From: Alphaproteobacteria bacterium CG_4_9_14_3_um_filter_47_13
GTDB lineage: Bacteria; Pseudomonadota; Alphaproteobacteria; Micavibrionales; Micavibrionaceae
Length of the DNA: 64,000 bases
Reading direction: 5' to 3'
Assembly (NCBI GenBank): GCA_002789675.1
Contig: PFTR01000108.1
Location: 35,096 to 99,095, forward strand
Of the stretch, positions 26,384 to 36,875 are shown one piece after another (within the stretch, counting starts at the first letter, position 1; the number at the start of each line of letters is the position of its first letter). The translations under genes and the position numbers were made by a program. The notes below the pieces were generated by a model. That model did not search any database. It was not told where the DNA came from and was given only the letters and a program-made list of their open reading frames with translations.

Positions 26384-27709
26384 TCATGCACTTAAATTAT
26401 TAACAACAGGTGGATTTTTTTCAAATTCTTCTTCTGCCTGAAGGGCGCGCCATCCTATATCAGAGCGGTAAAACCCTTCCGGCCAATGGACTTTTCCAAT
26501 GGTTTCGTAGGCATTTTTGCGGGCTTGCGCTACGGATTTCCCCAAGGCGCACACGCCCAGAACACGTCCGCCGCTATTCACAAGATCCCCCTGTGCATTC
26601 CGCTTTGTTCCAGCATGAAAAATAGCTGTTTTTTCATCAAATTCCGGCAGATCAATCGTAATAAGCGAGTTTTTAATATATTTTTCCGGATAGCCTTTGG
26701 CCGCCATCACAACGCATAGCGCCGTCTCATCGCGCCACACAATAGAATCATGCAGATCCGAGAGCCTTCTTTCTGCGCCTGCCAGCAGGATTTCCAGTAA
26801 ATCAGACTGAAGCCGCATCATCATGGTCTGACACTCGGGATCGCCAAAGCGCGCATTAAATTCAATAAGAACCGGATCACCTTCCACCAGCATAATGCCG
26901 GCAAACAGAACCCCGGTAAAGGGGCATCCTTCTGCCGCCATGGCGTTAACTGCCGGCTGGATAATACGGTCGTTGATCGTTTTCTCGAGCGCCGGATTCA
27001 TCATATGGGCAGGAGAATACGCCCCCATTCCCCCTGTATTGGGTCCCGTATCGCCATCATAAGCCCGTTTATGGTCTTGCGCTGAAGTGAGTGGAAGAAC
27101 GGTTTTTCCATCGGCCAGAGCAAAAAAACTGACTTCCTCGCCCTCCAGAAACGCCTCAATAACAATTTCCTGTCCGGAAGCGCCAAATAGGGTACCGGAA
27201 AGCATATTGGTGGCCACTTCAATGGCCTCTTCTTTTGTTTGCGCAATAATGACCCCTTTTCCAGCCGCCAGACCGTCTGTTTTGATAACAATAGGTGCGT
27301 CCTGTTTTTCAATAAATTTTCTGGCTTCCTCAAGATTGGTGAATCGCCTATAGGCTGCTGTCGGGATATCATATTTGGCACACAGATCCTTCATGAACCC
27401 TTTTGAACCCTCAAGCCGCGCAGCCGCTGCAGAGGGTCCAAAAACCTTTATGCCTGCCTCATTCAGACGATCTGCCAGCCCCAGCACAAGAGGAGCCTCA
27501 GGGCCGATAACGACAAGATCAATCTGTTCCTCAATGGCAAAGTGAACCAGAGAGTCAGTGTCTTCGGCCTCAAAGGGAACACATTGCGCAGATCCGGCTA
27601 TACCGGCATTGCCCGGCGCACAATAAAGCTTTTCACATTTCTCTGATTGTGCCAGCTTCCATGCCAGAGAATGTTCTCGTCCACCGCTCCCTACCAGTAA
27701 AATTTTCAT
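26384..27709 (-). CDS. purD: Phosphoribosylamine--glycine ligase
   Basis: MKILLVGSGGREHSLAWKLA, GLAAGKGV, TGPNTGGMGAYSP, EFNARFGDPECQ. Confidence 0.97.
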   Translation of the reverse strand: MKILLVGSGGREHSLAWKLAQSEKCEKLYCAPGNAGIAGSAQCVPFEAEDTDSLVHFAIEEQIDLVVIGPEAPLVLGLADRLNEAGIKVFGPSAAAARLEGSKGFMKDLCAKYDIPTAAYRRFTNLEEARKFIEKQDAPIVIKTDGLAAGKGVIIAQTKEEAIEVATNMLSGTLFGASGQEIVIEAFLEGEEVSFFALADGKTVLPLTSAQDHKRAYDGDTGPNTGGMGAYSPAHMMNPALEKTINDRIIQPAVNAMAAEGCPFTGVLFAGIMLVEGDPVLIEFNARFGDPECQTMMMRLQSDLLEILLAGAERRLSDLHDSIVWRDETALCVVMAAKGYPEKYIKNSLITIDLPEFDEKTAIFHAGTKRNAQGDLVNSGGRVLGVCALGKSVAQARKNAYETIGKVHWPEGFYRSDIGWRALQAEEEFEKNPPVVNNLSA

Positions 27710-27759
27710 GATCTGTCTCTTTTCTTACAGGGAGGAAAACCGACTTCCACAGAACCGGC

Positions 27760-28329
27760 TTATAGAGCACCTTCTTTTTCAGCAGCGCGTCCATGTGAGG
27801 TGACCTGCGGGCCGCCAAAGCGTTTGCGATAAAGCGCTTTAAAATTAACAGGCGTGAGAAGAAAAGGTAAATAACCGGCCTGCTGCGTCATGTCCGAAAT
27901 AATCTGGCGGACATAGGGAAACAGATAATTGGGCATTTCAATTAATAATAAAGGATGGACTTTATCCTCGGGAACATCCTGTACTGTCACCATCATGCCA
28001 TATTCCAGCTCGACAATAAAAGTTGTCATGTCCCCTTTTTTGGCGTTGGCCGATACTTTCAGAGAGACTTCATAAGCCTCTTCATAGCCTTCCATCTCGA
28101 TCTTTTTTGCATCCATTGCAAAATCAACATCAAGGGCGGGCTTACCATCGCTTTTGCGCAGCGGCATAGGGGCATTCGGATTTTCAAACGACAGATCCTT
28201 GATATACTGGGCATGGATTGTCACCGGAAGACGATCCACAGATGATGCATTTTCAGGGATATCCGGGCCAGGCATTCCTCTTGATTCACGATCAATATGC
28301 TCTTTATCTATTTTACTTTCCCCGGTCAT
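27760..28329 (-). CDS. secB: Protein-export chaperone SecB
   Basis: QYIKDLSFENPNAP, LEYGMMVTVQDVPEDKVHPLLLIEMPNYLFPYVRQIISDMTQQAGYLPFLLTPVNF. Confidence 0.95.
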   Translation of the reverse strand: MTGESKIDKEHIDRESRGMPGPDIPENASSVDRLPVTIHAQYIKDLSFENPNAPMPLRKSDGKPALDVDFAMDAKKIEMEGYEEAYEVSLKVSANAKKGDMTTFIVELEYGMMVTVQDVPEDKVHPLLLIEMPNYLFPYVRQIISDMTQQAGYLPFLLTPVNFKALYRKRFGGPQVTSHGRAAEKEGAL

Positions 28330-28393
28330 TTTCTTCCCTGCCTTTTGTTATCGTTAATATGCTGGTAATTATTGCAACAAACACAAGACTTTC

Positions 28394-28834
28394 TCAAGGT
28401 TTATTCTCTTTATCAAGCCTTTCATACTCGGCCTCGATAATATCCTCCGGATCCGCGCTTTCAGAAAATCCTGTCCTTTCATTGCCCAGCCCTAACCTTG
28501 TAGCCACAATACTCTGTAAAGACAACCGAACCCGGGGAATCAGAAGACAAAAACCGATGAAATCGGTAAAAAAACCGGGGGTCATTAACAAAGCTCCGGC
28601 AACAGCCAGACAAAGTCCGTCAAAGAATTCATGTAGTGGTAAACCACCTTGTTCTATCGTCATTCTTGCCGATAAAAGCGTTTTCAACCCCTGATAACGA
28701 ATCAGAGCCGCCCCTATAATGGCCGTCACAATACAGAGGAATAAGGTTGTGAAAAGACCGATTGCGCCGCCTACACTCACAAATAAGGCGATTTCTATTA
28801 GGGGAATAATAATAAATATAATAAAAAATATCAT
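28394..28834 (-). CDS. fxsA: FxsA family membrane protein
   Basis: IIPLIEIALFVSVGGAIGLFTTL, GALLMTPGFFTDFIGFCLLIP. Confidence 0.85.
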   Translation of the reverse strand: MIFFIIFIIIPLIEIALFVSVGGAIGLFTTLFLCIVTAIIGAALIRYQGLKTLLSARMTIEQGGLPLHEFFDGLCLAVAGALLMTPGFFTDFIGFCLLIPRVRLSLQSIVATRLGLGNERTGFSESADPEDIIEAEYERLDKENKP

Positions 28835-28985
28835 AAAGACCTTTCAGGCTTGTCCTTTATAGTAAGGGGCTTTAAATATAGTAATATAGCGCTATACTGA
28901 ATATATTGCATATTCAAAGATTTATACACTCTGAATATGATATAATAAAAATAGTTGGTTTATCAGTGAAAATAAGGATTTTTTA

Positions 28986-29717
28986 GTGTCAGCAGAAATT
29001 TTGATTTATGCAATTATAGCGGCAGGACTTGTCTTTTGGCTAAGGAATGTTCTAGGAACCCGTCATGGAAGCGAACGGGAACGTCCTAATCCTTTTACAT
29101 CCCAACCTGATACGATAAAGCCAGCAAGACAACCAGCCGCCGCAGCATCCCCTACAGTTTCGGCCGCACAGAATACCGATATCAATGCCGGACTGGAACG
29201 CAATATGAGTATCGAGAATGAACTGGCAGAAAAAGGTCTTGTCGATATTGCAAGGGCAGACCACTCTTTTGATTTGCCGCATTTTTTGCGCGGGGCGCAG
29301 GATGCCTTTATCATGATTATTGAATCTTTTGCCGCCGGGGACAAAGAAGCACTCAAATCATTGCTGGCGGATCCGGTTTATAAGGCTTTTGAGCAAGTTA
29401 TTGACGAACGTATTCAAAAAGGTGAAAAAGCGAATGTCGAAATCCATTCGATTCGCAAAACGGAAGTTGTAAAAGCCTGGATTAAGGATAAAACAGCTTT
29501 GATTACAATCCGTTTTACTGCTGATGAAACCAGTCTTGTTCGTGATAAAGACGACATTGTTATCTATGGAAACCCGGAGCGCATCACGGAAACGATTGAT
29601 ATCTGGACTTTTGGGCGTCCTCTAAAATCGCGGGATCCTGTCTGGATTTTGCAGGAAACCCGTGAAGGTGAAAAAGATACACTTTCAGGCTCTACAGTTC
29701 CTGATGTCACTGAATAA
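28986..29717 (+). CDS. Tim44/TimA family protein
   Basis: N-terminal TM; FLRGAQDAFIMIIESFAAGDKEALKSLLADPVYKAFEQVI; C-terminal ETIDIWTFGRPLKSRDPVWILQETRE. Confidence 0.88.
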   Translation: MSAEILIYAIIAAGLVFWLRNVLGTRHGSERERPNPFTSQPDTIKPARQPAAAASPTVSAAQNTDINAGLERNMSIENELAEKGLVDIARADHSFDLPHFLRGAQDAFIMIIESFAAGDKEALKSLLADPVYKAFEQVIDERIQKGEKANVEIHSIRKTEVVKAWIKDKTALITIRFTADETSLVRDKDDIVIYGNPERITETIDIWTFGRPLKSRDPVWILQETREGEKDTLSGSTVPDVTE

Positions 29718-29778
29718 TTTTTCTTGGGATGATTTCTTATTCAACTTCTATCCCGGTCTTGTTTTTATATTTTAAAAT

Positions 29779-29812
29779 CCCTCTATCCGGTTTATAAAAA
29801 CCGGATAGAGGG
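29779..29812. terminator. Candidate bidirectional terminator hairpin between convergent genes
   Basis: 15-bp perfect stem ccctctatccggttt / aaaccggatagaggg with a 4-nt loop. Confidence 0.7.
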
Positions 29813-29835
29813 TCTACGAGGAGAAAGGAAATTAT

Positions 29836-30348
29836 TTATTCTTTATCAATAACAGGCTCTTTTTTATTGTTCCATATATCTTGCCACCAGTTTTTTTTCT
29901 GCTGAACTGTATTTTTATAATTGTCAGGAACATCCGGCTCCTTTGTATTCATCATTATGGCTGTATTATCTCTGTTGTTGTCTAACATGCTTTCTTTATA
30001 CTCCGGATCTAAATCCTGCATTAATGCGTTCATATAATTGTGCATGATTTTCCATTGTCTTTTTTCGTTTGCCTGTACACCAATGCAATCCTGATAATTC
30101 ATATTTGTACAAGTCTGATTCATCCGCCCCAGAGACTGATGCATGCCATCCGTCATATCTATCATCAGCTGTAAATGCTTCTGGACATCACAGGAAGAAT
30201 TACCGATACATTCCTGATAACGTTGATAAAGATCTGTAATCCCGGCAGGCGTTGTTTGTGCTACAAACTGTAATCTATTCTGCGCATATGCCGGATGCGC
30301 GCTTCCTAAAATAGCCACAACAAACGGTAATAATAAACTCTGGTTCAT
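29836..30348 (-). CDS. Hypothetical secreted protein
   Basis: Signal peptide MNQSLLLPFVVAILGSAHPAYAQ; four Cys downstream; no family recognised. Confidence 0.65.
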   Translation of the reverse strand: MNQSLLLPFVVAILGSAHPAYAQNRLQFVAQTTPAGITDLYQRYQECIGNSSCDVQKHLQLMIDMTDGMHQSLGRMNQTCTNMNYQDCIGVQANEKRQWKIMHNYMNALMQDLDPEYKESMLDNNRDNTAIMMNTKEPDVPDNYKNTVQQKKNWWQDIWNNKKEPVIDKE

Positions 30349-30559
30349 TTATAATCTCCTGATCATGATAAAAATACCGAAAAACACAAAAAAAGGTGTG
30401 ATCTCCATCAAAATCAGAAAGTTTTTTATTACGAAATAAATTTTAATATTGATTTAAGTCACAGCAAAATTTCCATGATTGTTTAGCATGAAAAATCTGA
30501 TCCGGAAGCAGGGTCGCAATCAGGCCTTTATAGGTCATACTAAAAAAGGGAGAGCTATC

Positions 30560-30685
30560 ATGGAAAAGAAAGAGTCCTATCCGCAGGGTGAAAATCCTGG
30601 AAAAAAACAACAGCAGGAAAATGAAAAACAAAATCCACAAGATAAAAAACGGAAAAGCGGATCAGAACAGGACGATAATTATTAG
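30560..30685 (+). CDS. Small (41 aa) highly charged protein, unknown
   Basis: MEKKESYPQGENPGKKQQQENEKQNPQDKKRKSGSEQDDNY, preceded by a purine-rich RBS (gggagag) and followed by an intrinsic terminator. Confidence 0.5.
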   Translation: MEKKESYPQGENPGKKQQQENEKQNPQDKKRKSGSEQDDNY

Positions 30686-30696
30686 AAAAATATACG

Positions 30697-30735
30697 CAGC
30701 CTCCCTGTACAAATGGCAGGGGGGCTGTTTTTTTT
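30697..30735 (+). terminator. Intrinsic terminator
   Basis: cagcctccctg ... caggggggctg stem followed by an uninterrupted T run. Confidence 0.8.
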
Positions 30736-30768
30736 GTCGTCACGATTTCAAATGAAATGGTTTTTTCT

Positions 30769-31323
30769 CTAGATATAGGAAGCCCGTTTTCCCTGAATAG
30801 AAGATACAATCGCAAAATCATTGGCTGCAGAAAGTGTCCTACGGGCAACCCTGACTGTTTTGTTCATCAGCCAGATCATCATACTAAACCAGAAGATCGT
30901 ATCTTCTTCATGCTCCTGTCTGCGTTTTTGTTGTAAAAGCAGAACCTTTTTTACTTCTTCTGCGGCACGTTTTGCCCTGTAACAGCGCATAAAAATCGCT
31001 TGTGCTTCCTCCCCGCGCATATCCATGAGCTCCAGAAGTCTTGTCTGGACAGCACTGCGGGTGCTATCCAGCATATCTGCGGCGATCTCTGTCACAGGAT
31101 CAAAACGCCCGTGTTTCTGCACCAGCTTTTTATGAGTTATGTTGGCTTCAAGATATTCTTTGTGAAGACTCTCCAGCCCGGAGTCTGCGGGGATCAATAT
31201 TTCTATCTGATCCAGAACATCCCGGGTATGAATGTTATCTGTGTTATTGGTACGGGAAACCATTGTTTGGTCAAGCTGATGGATTATCTTTTTGATGACG
31301 GTCTCAAGAGACTGCTTTTTCAT
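30769..31323 (-). CDS. Hypothetical protein
   Basis: 184-aa ORF, predicted helical and charged; no family recognised. Confidence 0.6.
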   Translation of the reverse strand: MKKQSLETVIKKIIHQLDQTMVSRTNNTDNIHTRDVLDQIEILIPADSGLESLHKEYLEANITHKKLVQKHGRFDPVTEIAADMLDSTRSAVQTRLLELMDMRGEEAQAIFMRCYRAKRAAEEVKKVLLLQQKRRQEHEEDTIFWFSMMIWLMNKTVRVARRTLSAANDFAIVSSIQGKRASYI

Positions 31324-31558
31324 TTTTTATCCCCGCACACAAATTATCGTTTTGCTTGTTGAGGACATATTACGACAAAAATTGTAAATATCTTCTTAAC
31401 ATCAGGATATTTATTTTATGGCAATGCTTGTGAGGCGCAGAAATCCTCGTTTCTTAGGCAAGAAAATTGCTTTTATCCTATGAAAAATGAGATAATAAAA
31501 GAAATGAGAGTATTTTAATAAAATAGATGTAACAAAGAATTGCAGGAAAGGATGGTCT

Positions 31559-31849
31559 ATGATTGAAGAAAAAAATAAGTCCAGAATTTTTGAATTGAAA
31601 CAAAAACTACTGCGCAGGGCATGGGACGGGAAATCAGGACTTGCTGCAAATGGTGCAGAAATGATCCTTTTAATCCAGATGCGTCTGGCACAATGCCAGC
31701 TTCCCAAAGGGGATCATGAAGAGATGATGAGAAACAGTCAATTAATGGATACCGGACAACCAAAAAGCGTCCGGATGCTCAATACATTGGCACGTTATAA
31801 TGGGGATGCCATACGCTACAGCGAAACAGAAAATATGACGCTCCATTAA
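31559..31849 (+). CDS. Hypothetical protein
   Basis: 96-aa ORF preceded by an RBS-like agga; no family recognised. Confidence 0.55.
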   Translation: MIEEKNKSRIFELKQKLLRRAWDGKSGLAANGAEMILLIQMRLAQCQLPKGDHEEMMRNSQLMDTGQPKSVRMLNTLARYNGDAIRYSETENMTLH

Positions 31850-31853
31850 AAGT

Positions 31854-33377
31854 CTATTTCTCGCGTTTCTTTAAAAGCTTGTTCAGCGCATAAATATAGG
31901 CGCGGGCAGAAGCCACCATTGTATCGACATCGGCGCTCTGTCCCATAACAGTAATCCCGTTTTCCTCAAGTTTGACAGTAACAGAGGCCTGCGCATCCGT
32001 TCCTCCGGTGACGGCATGAACCTGATAAAGAAGTAAATTGGCATCGGGATGAGGAAAAATATTGCTTATCGCCATAAATATTGCATCAATCGGCCCATTC
32101 CCCGTGGCTTCTGTTTCTACTTTTTTACCGTCTACCAGCAAAAAAAGTGTTGCCGTCTGCGGCCCTTCCGAACCTGCTTGAACACGAAGAGAATCGAATT
32201 TTATACGCTCGTACAACGTCCCGTCATCCCCGAGAAGCGCGATGATATCCTCGTCAAAAACTGTTTTTTTACGGTCGGCAAGATCCTTGAAGCGTTTAAA
32301 AATTTCTTGAAAAGCGTTATCGCCAAGCTGATAACCCAAATCCTCGATTTTCTTTTTAAAAGCGTGTCGCCCTGAATGTTTCCCCAGAACCAGTTCCGAT
32401 TTATGAAGCCCCACCGATTCCGGCGTCATGATTTCATATGTTTTCTGGTTCTTGAGCATCCCGTCCTGATGGATACCGCTTTCATGGGCAAAAGCATTGG
32501 CGCCGACAATGGCTTTATTCGGCTGTACAGAAAACCCGGTAATGCTTGATAATGTCCGCGAGGCAATGGTAATCATGGCCGTATCTATGCCGGTTTCAAA
32601 AGGAAGTTTGTCCGGCCTTGTGCGCATGGCCATGACAAGCTCTTCCATGGCGGCATTTCCCGCCCGCTCGCCAATACCATTCACAGTACATTCCATCTGC
32701 CGCGCTCCGGCCGTAATTCCAGCCAGCGAATTCGCAGCGGCAAGTCCCAGATCATTGTGGCAATGAACTGAAAGAACCGCCCTGTCAATATTCGGCACGT
32801 GATTAAGCACCAGCGTAAACATCGCGGCATATTCTTCCGGTATGCTATATCCCACGGTATCCGGCAAATTGATTGTTGTTGCGCCCGCTTTAATGGCAGT
32901 CTCGACACAGCGGCATAAAAAATCATCCTCCGTGCGTGTGGCATCCTCTGCCGACCATTCCACATCATCTGTAAACTTACGCGCTGTTGCCACGCTTTCG
33001 GCAATAGCCTCCAGAACCGCTTCCGGCGACATCTGCAATTTAAACTGCATATGTAAGGGAGATGTGGAAATAAATGTGTGAATGCGGCGGCGTTTGGCAG
33101 GTTTTAATGCCTCGGCGGAAGCCTCGATATCCGCCGTCTTTGCTCGGCATAATCCGGCAACAGCGGCATTTTTAACGCGCTTTGCCACTTCCTGCACCGA
33201 TTCAAAATCCCCTTGCGAGGCAATCGGGAACCCGGCTTCAATCACATCAACGCCCATGCGATCCAATATTTCCGCCATACATAATTTTTCTTCCAGATGC
33301 ATGGAACATCCGGGAGATTGCTCGCCATCGCGCAAAGTGGTGTCAAAAATAATAATGCGGTCTTTACCCATCATCAT
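31854..33377 (-). CDS. leuA: 2-isopropylmalate synthase
   Basis: IIIFDTTLRDGEQSPGCSM, INLPDTVGYSIPEEY, LSVHCHNDLGLAAANSLAGI, HESGIHQDGMLKN. Confidence 0.96.
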   Translation of the reverse strand: MMMGKDRIIIFDTTLRDGEQSPGCSMHLEEKLCMAEILDRMGVDVIEAGFPIASQGDFESVQEVAKRVKNAAVAGLCRAKTADIEASAEALKPAKRRRIHTFISTSPLHMQFKLQMSPEAVLEAIAESVATARKFTDDVEWSAEDATRTEDDFLCRCVETAIKAGATTINLPDTVGYSIPEEYAAMFTLVLNHVPNIDRAVLSVHCHNDLGLAAANSLAGITAGARQMECTVNGIGERAGNAAMEELVMAMRTRPDKLPFETGIDTAMITIASRTLSSITGFSVQPNKAIVGANAFAHESGIHQDGMLKNQKTYEIMTPESVGLHKSELVLGKHSGRHAFKKKIEDLGYQLGDNAFQEIFKRFKDLADRKKTVFDEDIIALLGDDGTLYERIKFDSLRVQAGSEGPQTATLFLLVDGKKVETEATGNGPIDAIFMAISNIFPHPDANLLLYQVHAVTGGTDAQASVTVKLEENGITVMGQSADVDTMVASARAYIYALNKLLKKREK

Positions 33378-33382
33378 AATCC

Positions 33383-33577
33383 CTATTTCTTAAAATCTTC
33401 GTCTTCCAGATCACGGGCTTCATCAATCAGCATAACCGGAATTCCGTCACGGATCGGAAAAGCCAGTTTTGCCTGTTCCGACACAAGCTCCTGCTTCTCC
33501 GCATCATATCGCAACGGCTTGTGCGTTAACGGACAGACAAGAATTTCAAGTAATTTTGGATCAACCTCATGGGTCAT
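33383..33577 (-). CDS. Trm112/UPF0434 family protein
   Basis: [50 protein letters not shown]. Confidence 0.93.
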   Translation of the reverse strand: MTHEVDPKLLEILVCPLTHKPLRYDAEKQELVSEQAKLAFPIRDGIPVMLIDEARDLEDEDFKK

Positions 33578-33687
33578 GTTTTTATTCCCATTCTAAAACC
33601 GAAATTTTATATTAGAAGTTAACGCCTCAGAAGTCACATAAAATATTGGACGATTGTGATCTATGCAACGTAAACAATTTATCATTT

Positions 33688-36600
33688 TTATTCTTCTTCC
33701 AATGTTACAAGACTGGCATTGCCACCCTGTCTTGTTGTATCGACAGAAATAACTTTTTCCGTGGCAAAGCGTGGCAGATAATGGGGACCGCCCGCTTTGG
33801 GACCCGTACCGGAAAGCCCCTGCCCGCCAAAAGGCTGGACACCCACCACAGCACCGATCATCGAGCGATTCACATAAATATTACCAGCCTTGATATGATC
33901 CGCTATATGACGCACCGACGCGGTAATGCGCGAGTGAATACCGCAGGTCAAACCAAAGCCGCTGGCATTAATATCATCAATCACGCTGTCAATATTCCCG
34001 GCTTTATAACGTACGATATGCAGGATTGGACCAAAAACTTCCTGTTCAAGCTCGCGGATATTACTGATTTCATAGGCAACAGGTGCAAAAAACGTCCCTT
34101 TTCCCTTTAAATCGGAATCAAGCGGCACAGCAGCAATGAACGTCCCGTTTTTATCCAGCCATGCCTGATGCTTTTCAAGAGTGTCTCGCGAGGCTTTATC
34201 AATCGCAGGACCAATATCGGTTGAAAGACAAAGCGGATCTCCCATCTGGCGGAATGCCATGGCGCCCTTGAGCATAGCAATAACACGCGGGGCAATGTCT
34301 TCCTGCACATACAGAACCCGCAAGGCCGAGCAGCGCTGCCCCGCCGAGCCAAAGGCGCTGGTCAGGACATCATCTACGACCTGTTCGGTCAGGGCAGAGG
34401 AATCAACAATCATGGCATTCTGGCCGCCTGTTTCGGCAATCAAGGGCACAATCGCGCTATCTTTAGCGGCGAGTGTCCGGTTAATCAGACGTGCGACCTG
34501 TGTTGATCCGGTAAAAGCCACCCCGGCGGTATCGGGATGTGCCACCATGACACCGCCCATTTTCCCGCTGCCCGGTAATAAATTGATCGCCTCTGCCGGA
34601 ATGCCGGCCTCAATCATAAGCTGGACAGCACGCATGGCAATCAGAGGAGTCGGGGAGGCGGGCTTGGCAATCACGGCATTTCCCGCCATCAGCGCGGCGG
34701 TGACTTGTCCGGTAAAAATAGCCAGCGGAAAATTCCACGGACTGATACAGACAAAAACCCCCCGTCCGTGCAGCACCAGACGATTGCTTTCTCCGGTGGG
34801 GCCAGGTAGTTCATGGCCTTCCGGCGTAAAATCAATCCGCCCCTGCTGCGCGTAATAACGACAGAAATCAACGGCCTCACGGACTTCAGCCAGTGCATCC
34901 GGTACGGTTTTTCCCGCTTCACGAATACAGAGTGCCATGAGTTCGGCGCTATGACGTTCCATGAGATCCGCCAGCTTTTCCAGTTTTTCCGCCCGTTCAT
35001 GAGCGGAAATTTTACTCCAGAAATCAAAACCTTTTTTTGCAGTTTTAAAAGCCTCTTCAATCAGTTTTTCATCAACCTCCCAGACATAGCCGGCAATATC
35101 ATCGGTATTGGCAGGATTATAAACGGGCTGCTCTGTCATTATTTTATGAAGTTTTCCGCCAATCATTGGTGCGGCCTGAGGGGTGTTTTTCGGGAATTTA
35201 CGGATTTCTTCAAGAAGAGGAAGCACCATCGTTTTCTCGGTCAGGTCAATTCCTTCTGAATTTTTCCTTGTTTTGTAAATATGAACGGGAAGCGGAATTT
35301 TCGGATGCGTTTTTGTGGCATGGTCACGGGCACTGGCAACAGGATCAGCAATCACATCATTGACCGGAATACGCTCGTCCAGAATCTGGTGAACAAAAGA
35401 TGTGCTGGCGCCATTTTCAAGCAGACGGCGGACAAGATAGGGCAAGAGATCTTCATGACTGCCACAGGGCGCGTACACGCTTGCGCCTGCCTGATTATCA
35501 TTTAATATCTGGTCGTGGAGTGTTTCTCCCATGCCATGCAATCTCTGAAACTCGAAGCCCGCGCTATCATTGGCCGCAAGCTCCAGAATTGCGGCAGCAG
35601 TGTACGCGTTATGTGTGGCAAACATCGGGTACATCACATCCCGCCGTGCCAGCATTGTACGTGCGCATGCCAGATAACATAAATCTGTATTCGCCTTGCG
35701 CGTATAGACAGGATAGCCGGGAAGACCCTGTACCTGCGCCCGCTTGATTTCTGTATCCCAGTATGCGCCCTTGACAAGCCGCACCTGCAATTTCCGTCCC
35801 GTCTTTTCGGCAAGGGCAATAAGATCATCAATCACCGCAGGCGCACGTTTCTGATAGGCTTGTACGGCAAGGCCAAAACCTTCCCATTGCCCCAGAGAAG
35901 GATCGGCTGCAACAGCCGCAATAATCTCCAGTGACATTTCAAGACGATCAACCTCTTCGGCATCCACCGTTAAATTAATATCGTTTTTTGCAGCCAGTTG
36001 TGCCAGCATCAGAAGTTTTTCGGTCAGTTCCGGAACACATTGTTCCCGCTGTGAAAATTCATAACGCGGATGCAAAGCCGATAATTTCACCGACATTCCC
36101 GGACGCAATTTGTCTTTTGCCGTTGTTGCAATATAGGAAATGGAATCATGATAAATCTGGAAATAACGCTGCGCGTCCTCTGCTGTACGTGCCCCCTCAC
36201 CCAGCATGTCATAGGACATACGGTAGCCTTTTTTGCTATAAGATCCTGCGTTCTTCACGCCCTCTTCAATTGTACGCCCCAGAACAAACTGTTTACCAAG
36301 CATACGGATCGCTTCGACCATGGCCTTGCGGATCAAAGGCTCTCCCAGACGCGAGGCCGCACTATCCAGTGTTTTGCGTGTTAATGACAATCCAAAACCG
36401 GCGGCTCTGACCATCAGATCTTTTGAATTTCCCTGTGCTTCCAGCCAGTCTGCTGCCGCCATTTTATCTTTGATCAGGGCATTGGCTGTGGCGGTATCAG
36501 GAATCCGTAAAAGCGCTTCTGCCAATGTCATCAGCGCCAGCCCCTCTTCAGTATTCAGGCCATATTGTTGTAAAAAAGATTCAAGCTCGCCGCGTTTGCG

Positions 36601-36792
36601 TTTTTTGTCGCGTACCTTTTCAACAAGTCCTCTGGCTCGCTCCTGCACCCGCCTTGCGCAAGACTCATCCCAGTTCAATGCCATCAGTAATGATTCCACG
36701 GATTGCGCTTCATCCGCGTATAAACAGAACGGTAAACTCCCAGCCATATCAAACATCCTTCCCTTGATAAAAACATGCATTTTATAGCACAA
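33688..36792 (-). CDS. putA: Bifunctional proline dehydrogenase / L-glutamate gamma-semialdehyde dehydrogenase
   Basis: PRODH signatures (LQVRLVKGAYWDTEIKRAQ) and ALDH signatures (GNAVIAKPASPTPL, AFTGSTQVAR, AETGGQNAMIVD, SAGQRCSALR). Confidence 0.96.
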   Translation of the reverse strand: MCYKMHVFIKGRMFDMAGSLPFCLYADEAQSVESLLMALNWDESCARRVQERARGLVEKVRDKKRKRGELESFLQQYGLNTEEGLALMTLAEALLRIPDTATANALIKDKMAAADWLEAQGNSKDLMVRAAGFGLSLTRKTLDSAASRLGEPLIRKAMVEAIRMLGKQFVLGRTIEEGVKNAGSYSKKGYRMSYDMLGEGARTAEDAQRYFQIYHDSISYIATTAKDKLRPGMSVKLSALHPRYEFSQREQCVPELTEKLLMLAQLAAKNDINLTVDAEEVDRLEMSLEIIAAVAADPSLGQWEGFGLAVQAYQKRAPAVIDDLIALAEKTGRKLQVRLVKGAYWDTEIKRAQVQGLPGYPVYTRKANTDLCYLACARTMLARRDVMYPMFATHNAYTAAAILELAANDSAGFEFQRLHGMGETLHDQILNDNQAGASVYAPCGSHEDLLPYLVRRLLENGASTSFVHQILDERIPVNDVIADPVASARDHATKTHPKIPLPVHIYKTRKNSEGIDLTEKTMVLPLLEEIRKFPKNTPQAAPMIGGKLHKIMTEQPVYNPANTDDIAGYVWEVDEKLIEEAFKTAKKGFDFWSKISAHERAEKLEKLADLMERHSAELMALCIREAGKTVPDALAEVREAVDFCRYYAQQGRIDFTPEGHELPGPTGESNRLVLHGRGVFVCISPWNFPLAIFTGQVTAALMAGNAVIAKPASPTPLIAMRAVQLMIEAGIPAEAINLLPGSGKMGGVMVAHPDTAGVAFTGSTQVARLINRTLAAKDSAIVPLIAETGGQNAMIVDSSALTEQVVDDVLTSAFGSAGQRCSALRVLYVQEDIAPRVIAMLKGAMAFRQMGDPLCLSTDIGPAIDKASRDTLEKHQAWLDKNGTFIAAVPLDSDLKGKGTFFAPVAYEISNIRELEQEVFGPILHIVRYKAGNIDSVIDDINASGFGLTCGIHSRITASVRHIADHIKAGNIYVNRSMIGAVVGVQPFGGQGLSGTGPKAGGPHYLPRFATEKVISVDTTRQGGNASLVTLEEE

Positions 36793-36875
36793 TCCGTTTT
36801 CTGTGTCTTATAAAAAGCCTGCTTTACACCGTTTGAAAAGCTATAGGGAAGGATCCCCTCTTTTTCGCCTGTACC

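Noticed and set aside
30697-30735. Poly-T run (9 nt) as a possible contingency tract
   Set aside because: It is the U-tract of an intrinsic terminator, not within a coding frame.
34181-34855. 224-aa plus-strand ORF inside putA
   Set aside because: Antisense to the strongly supported PutA coding sequence.
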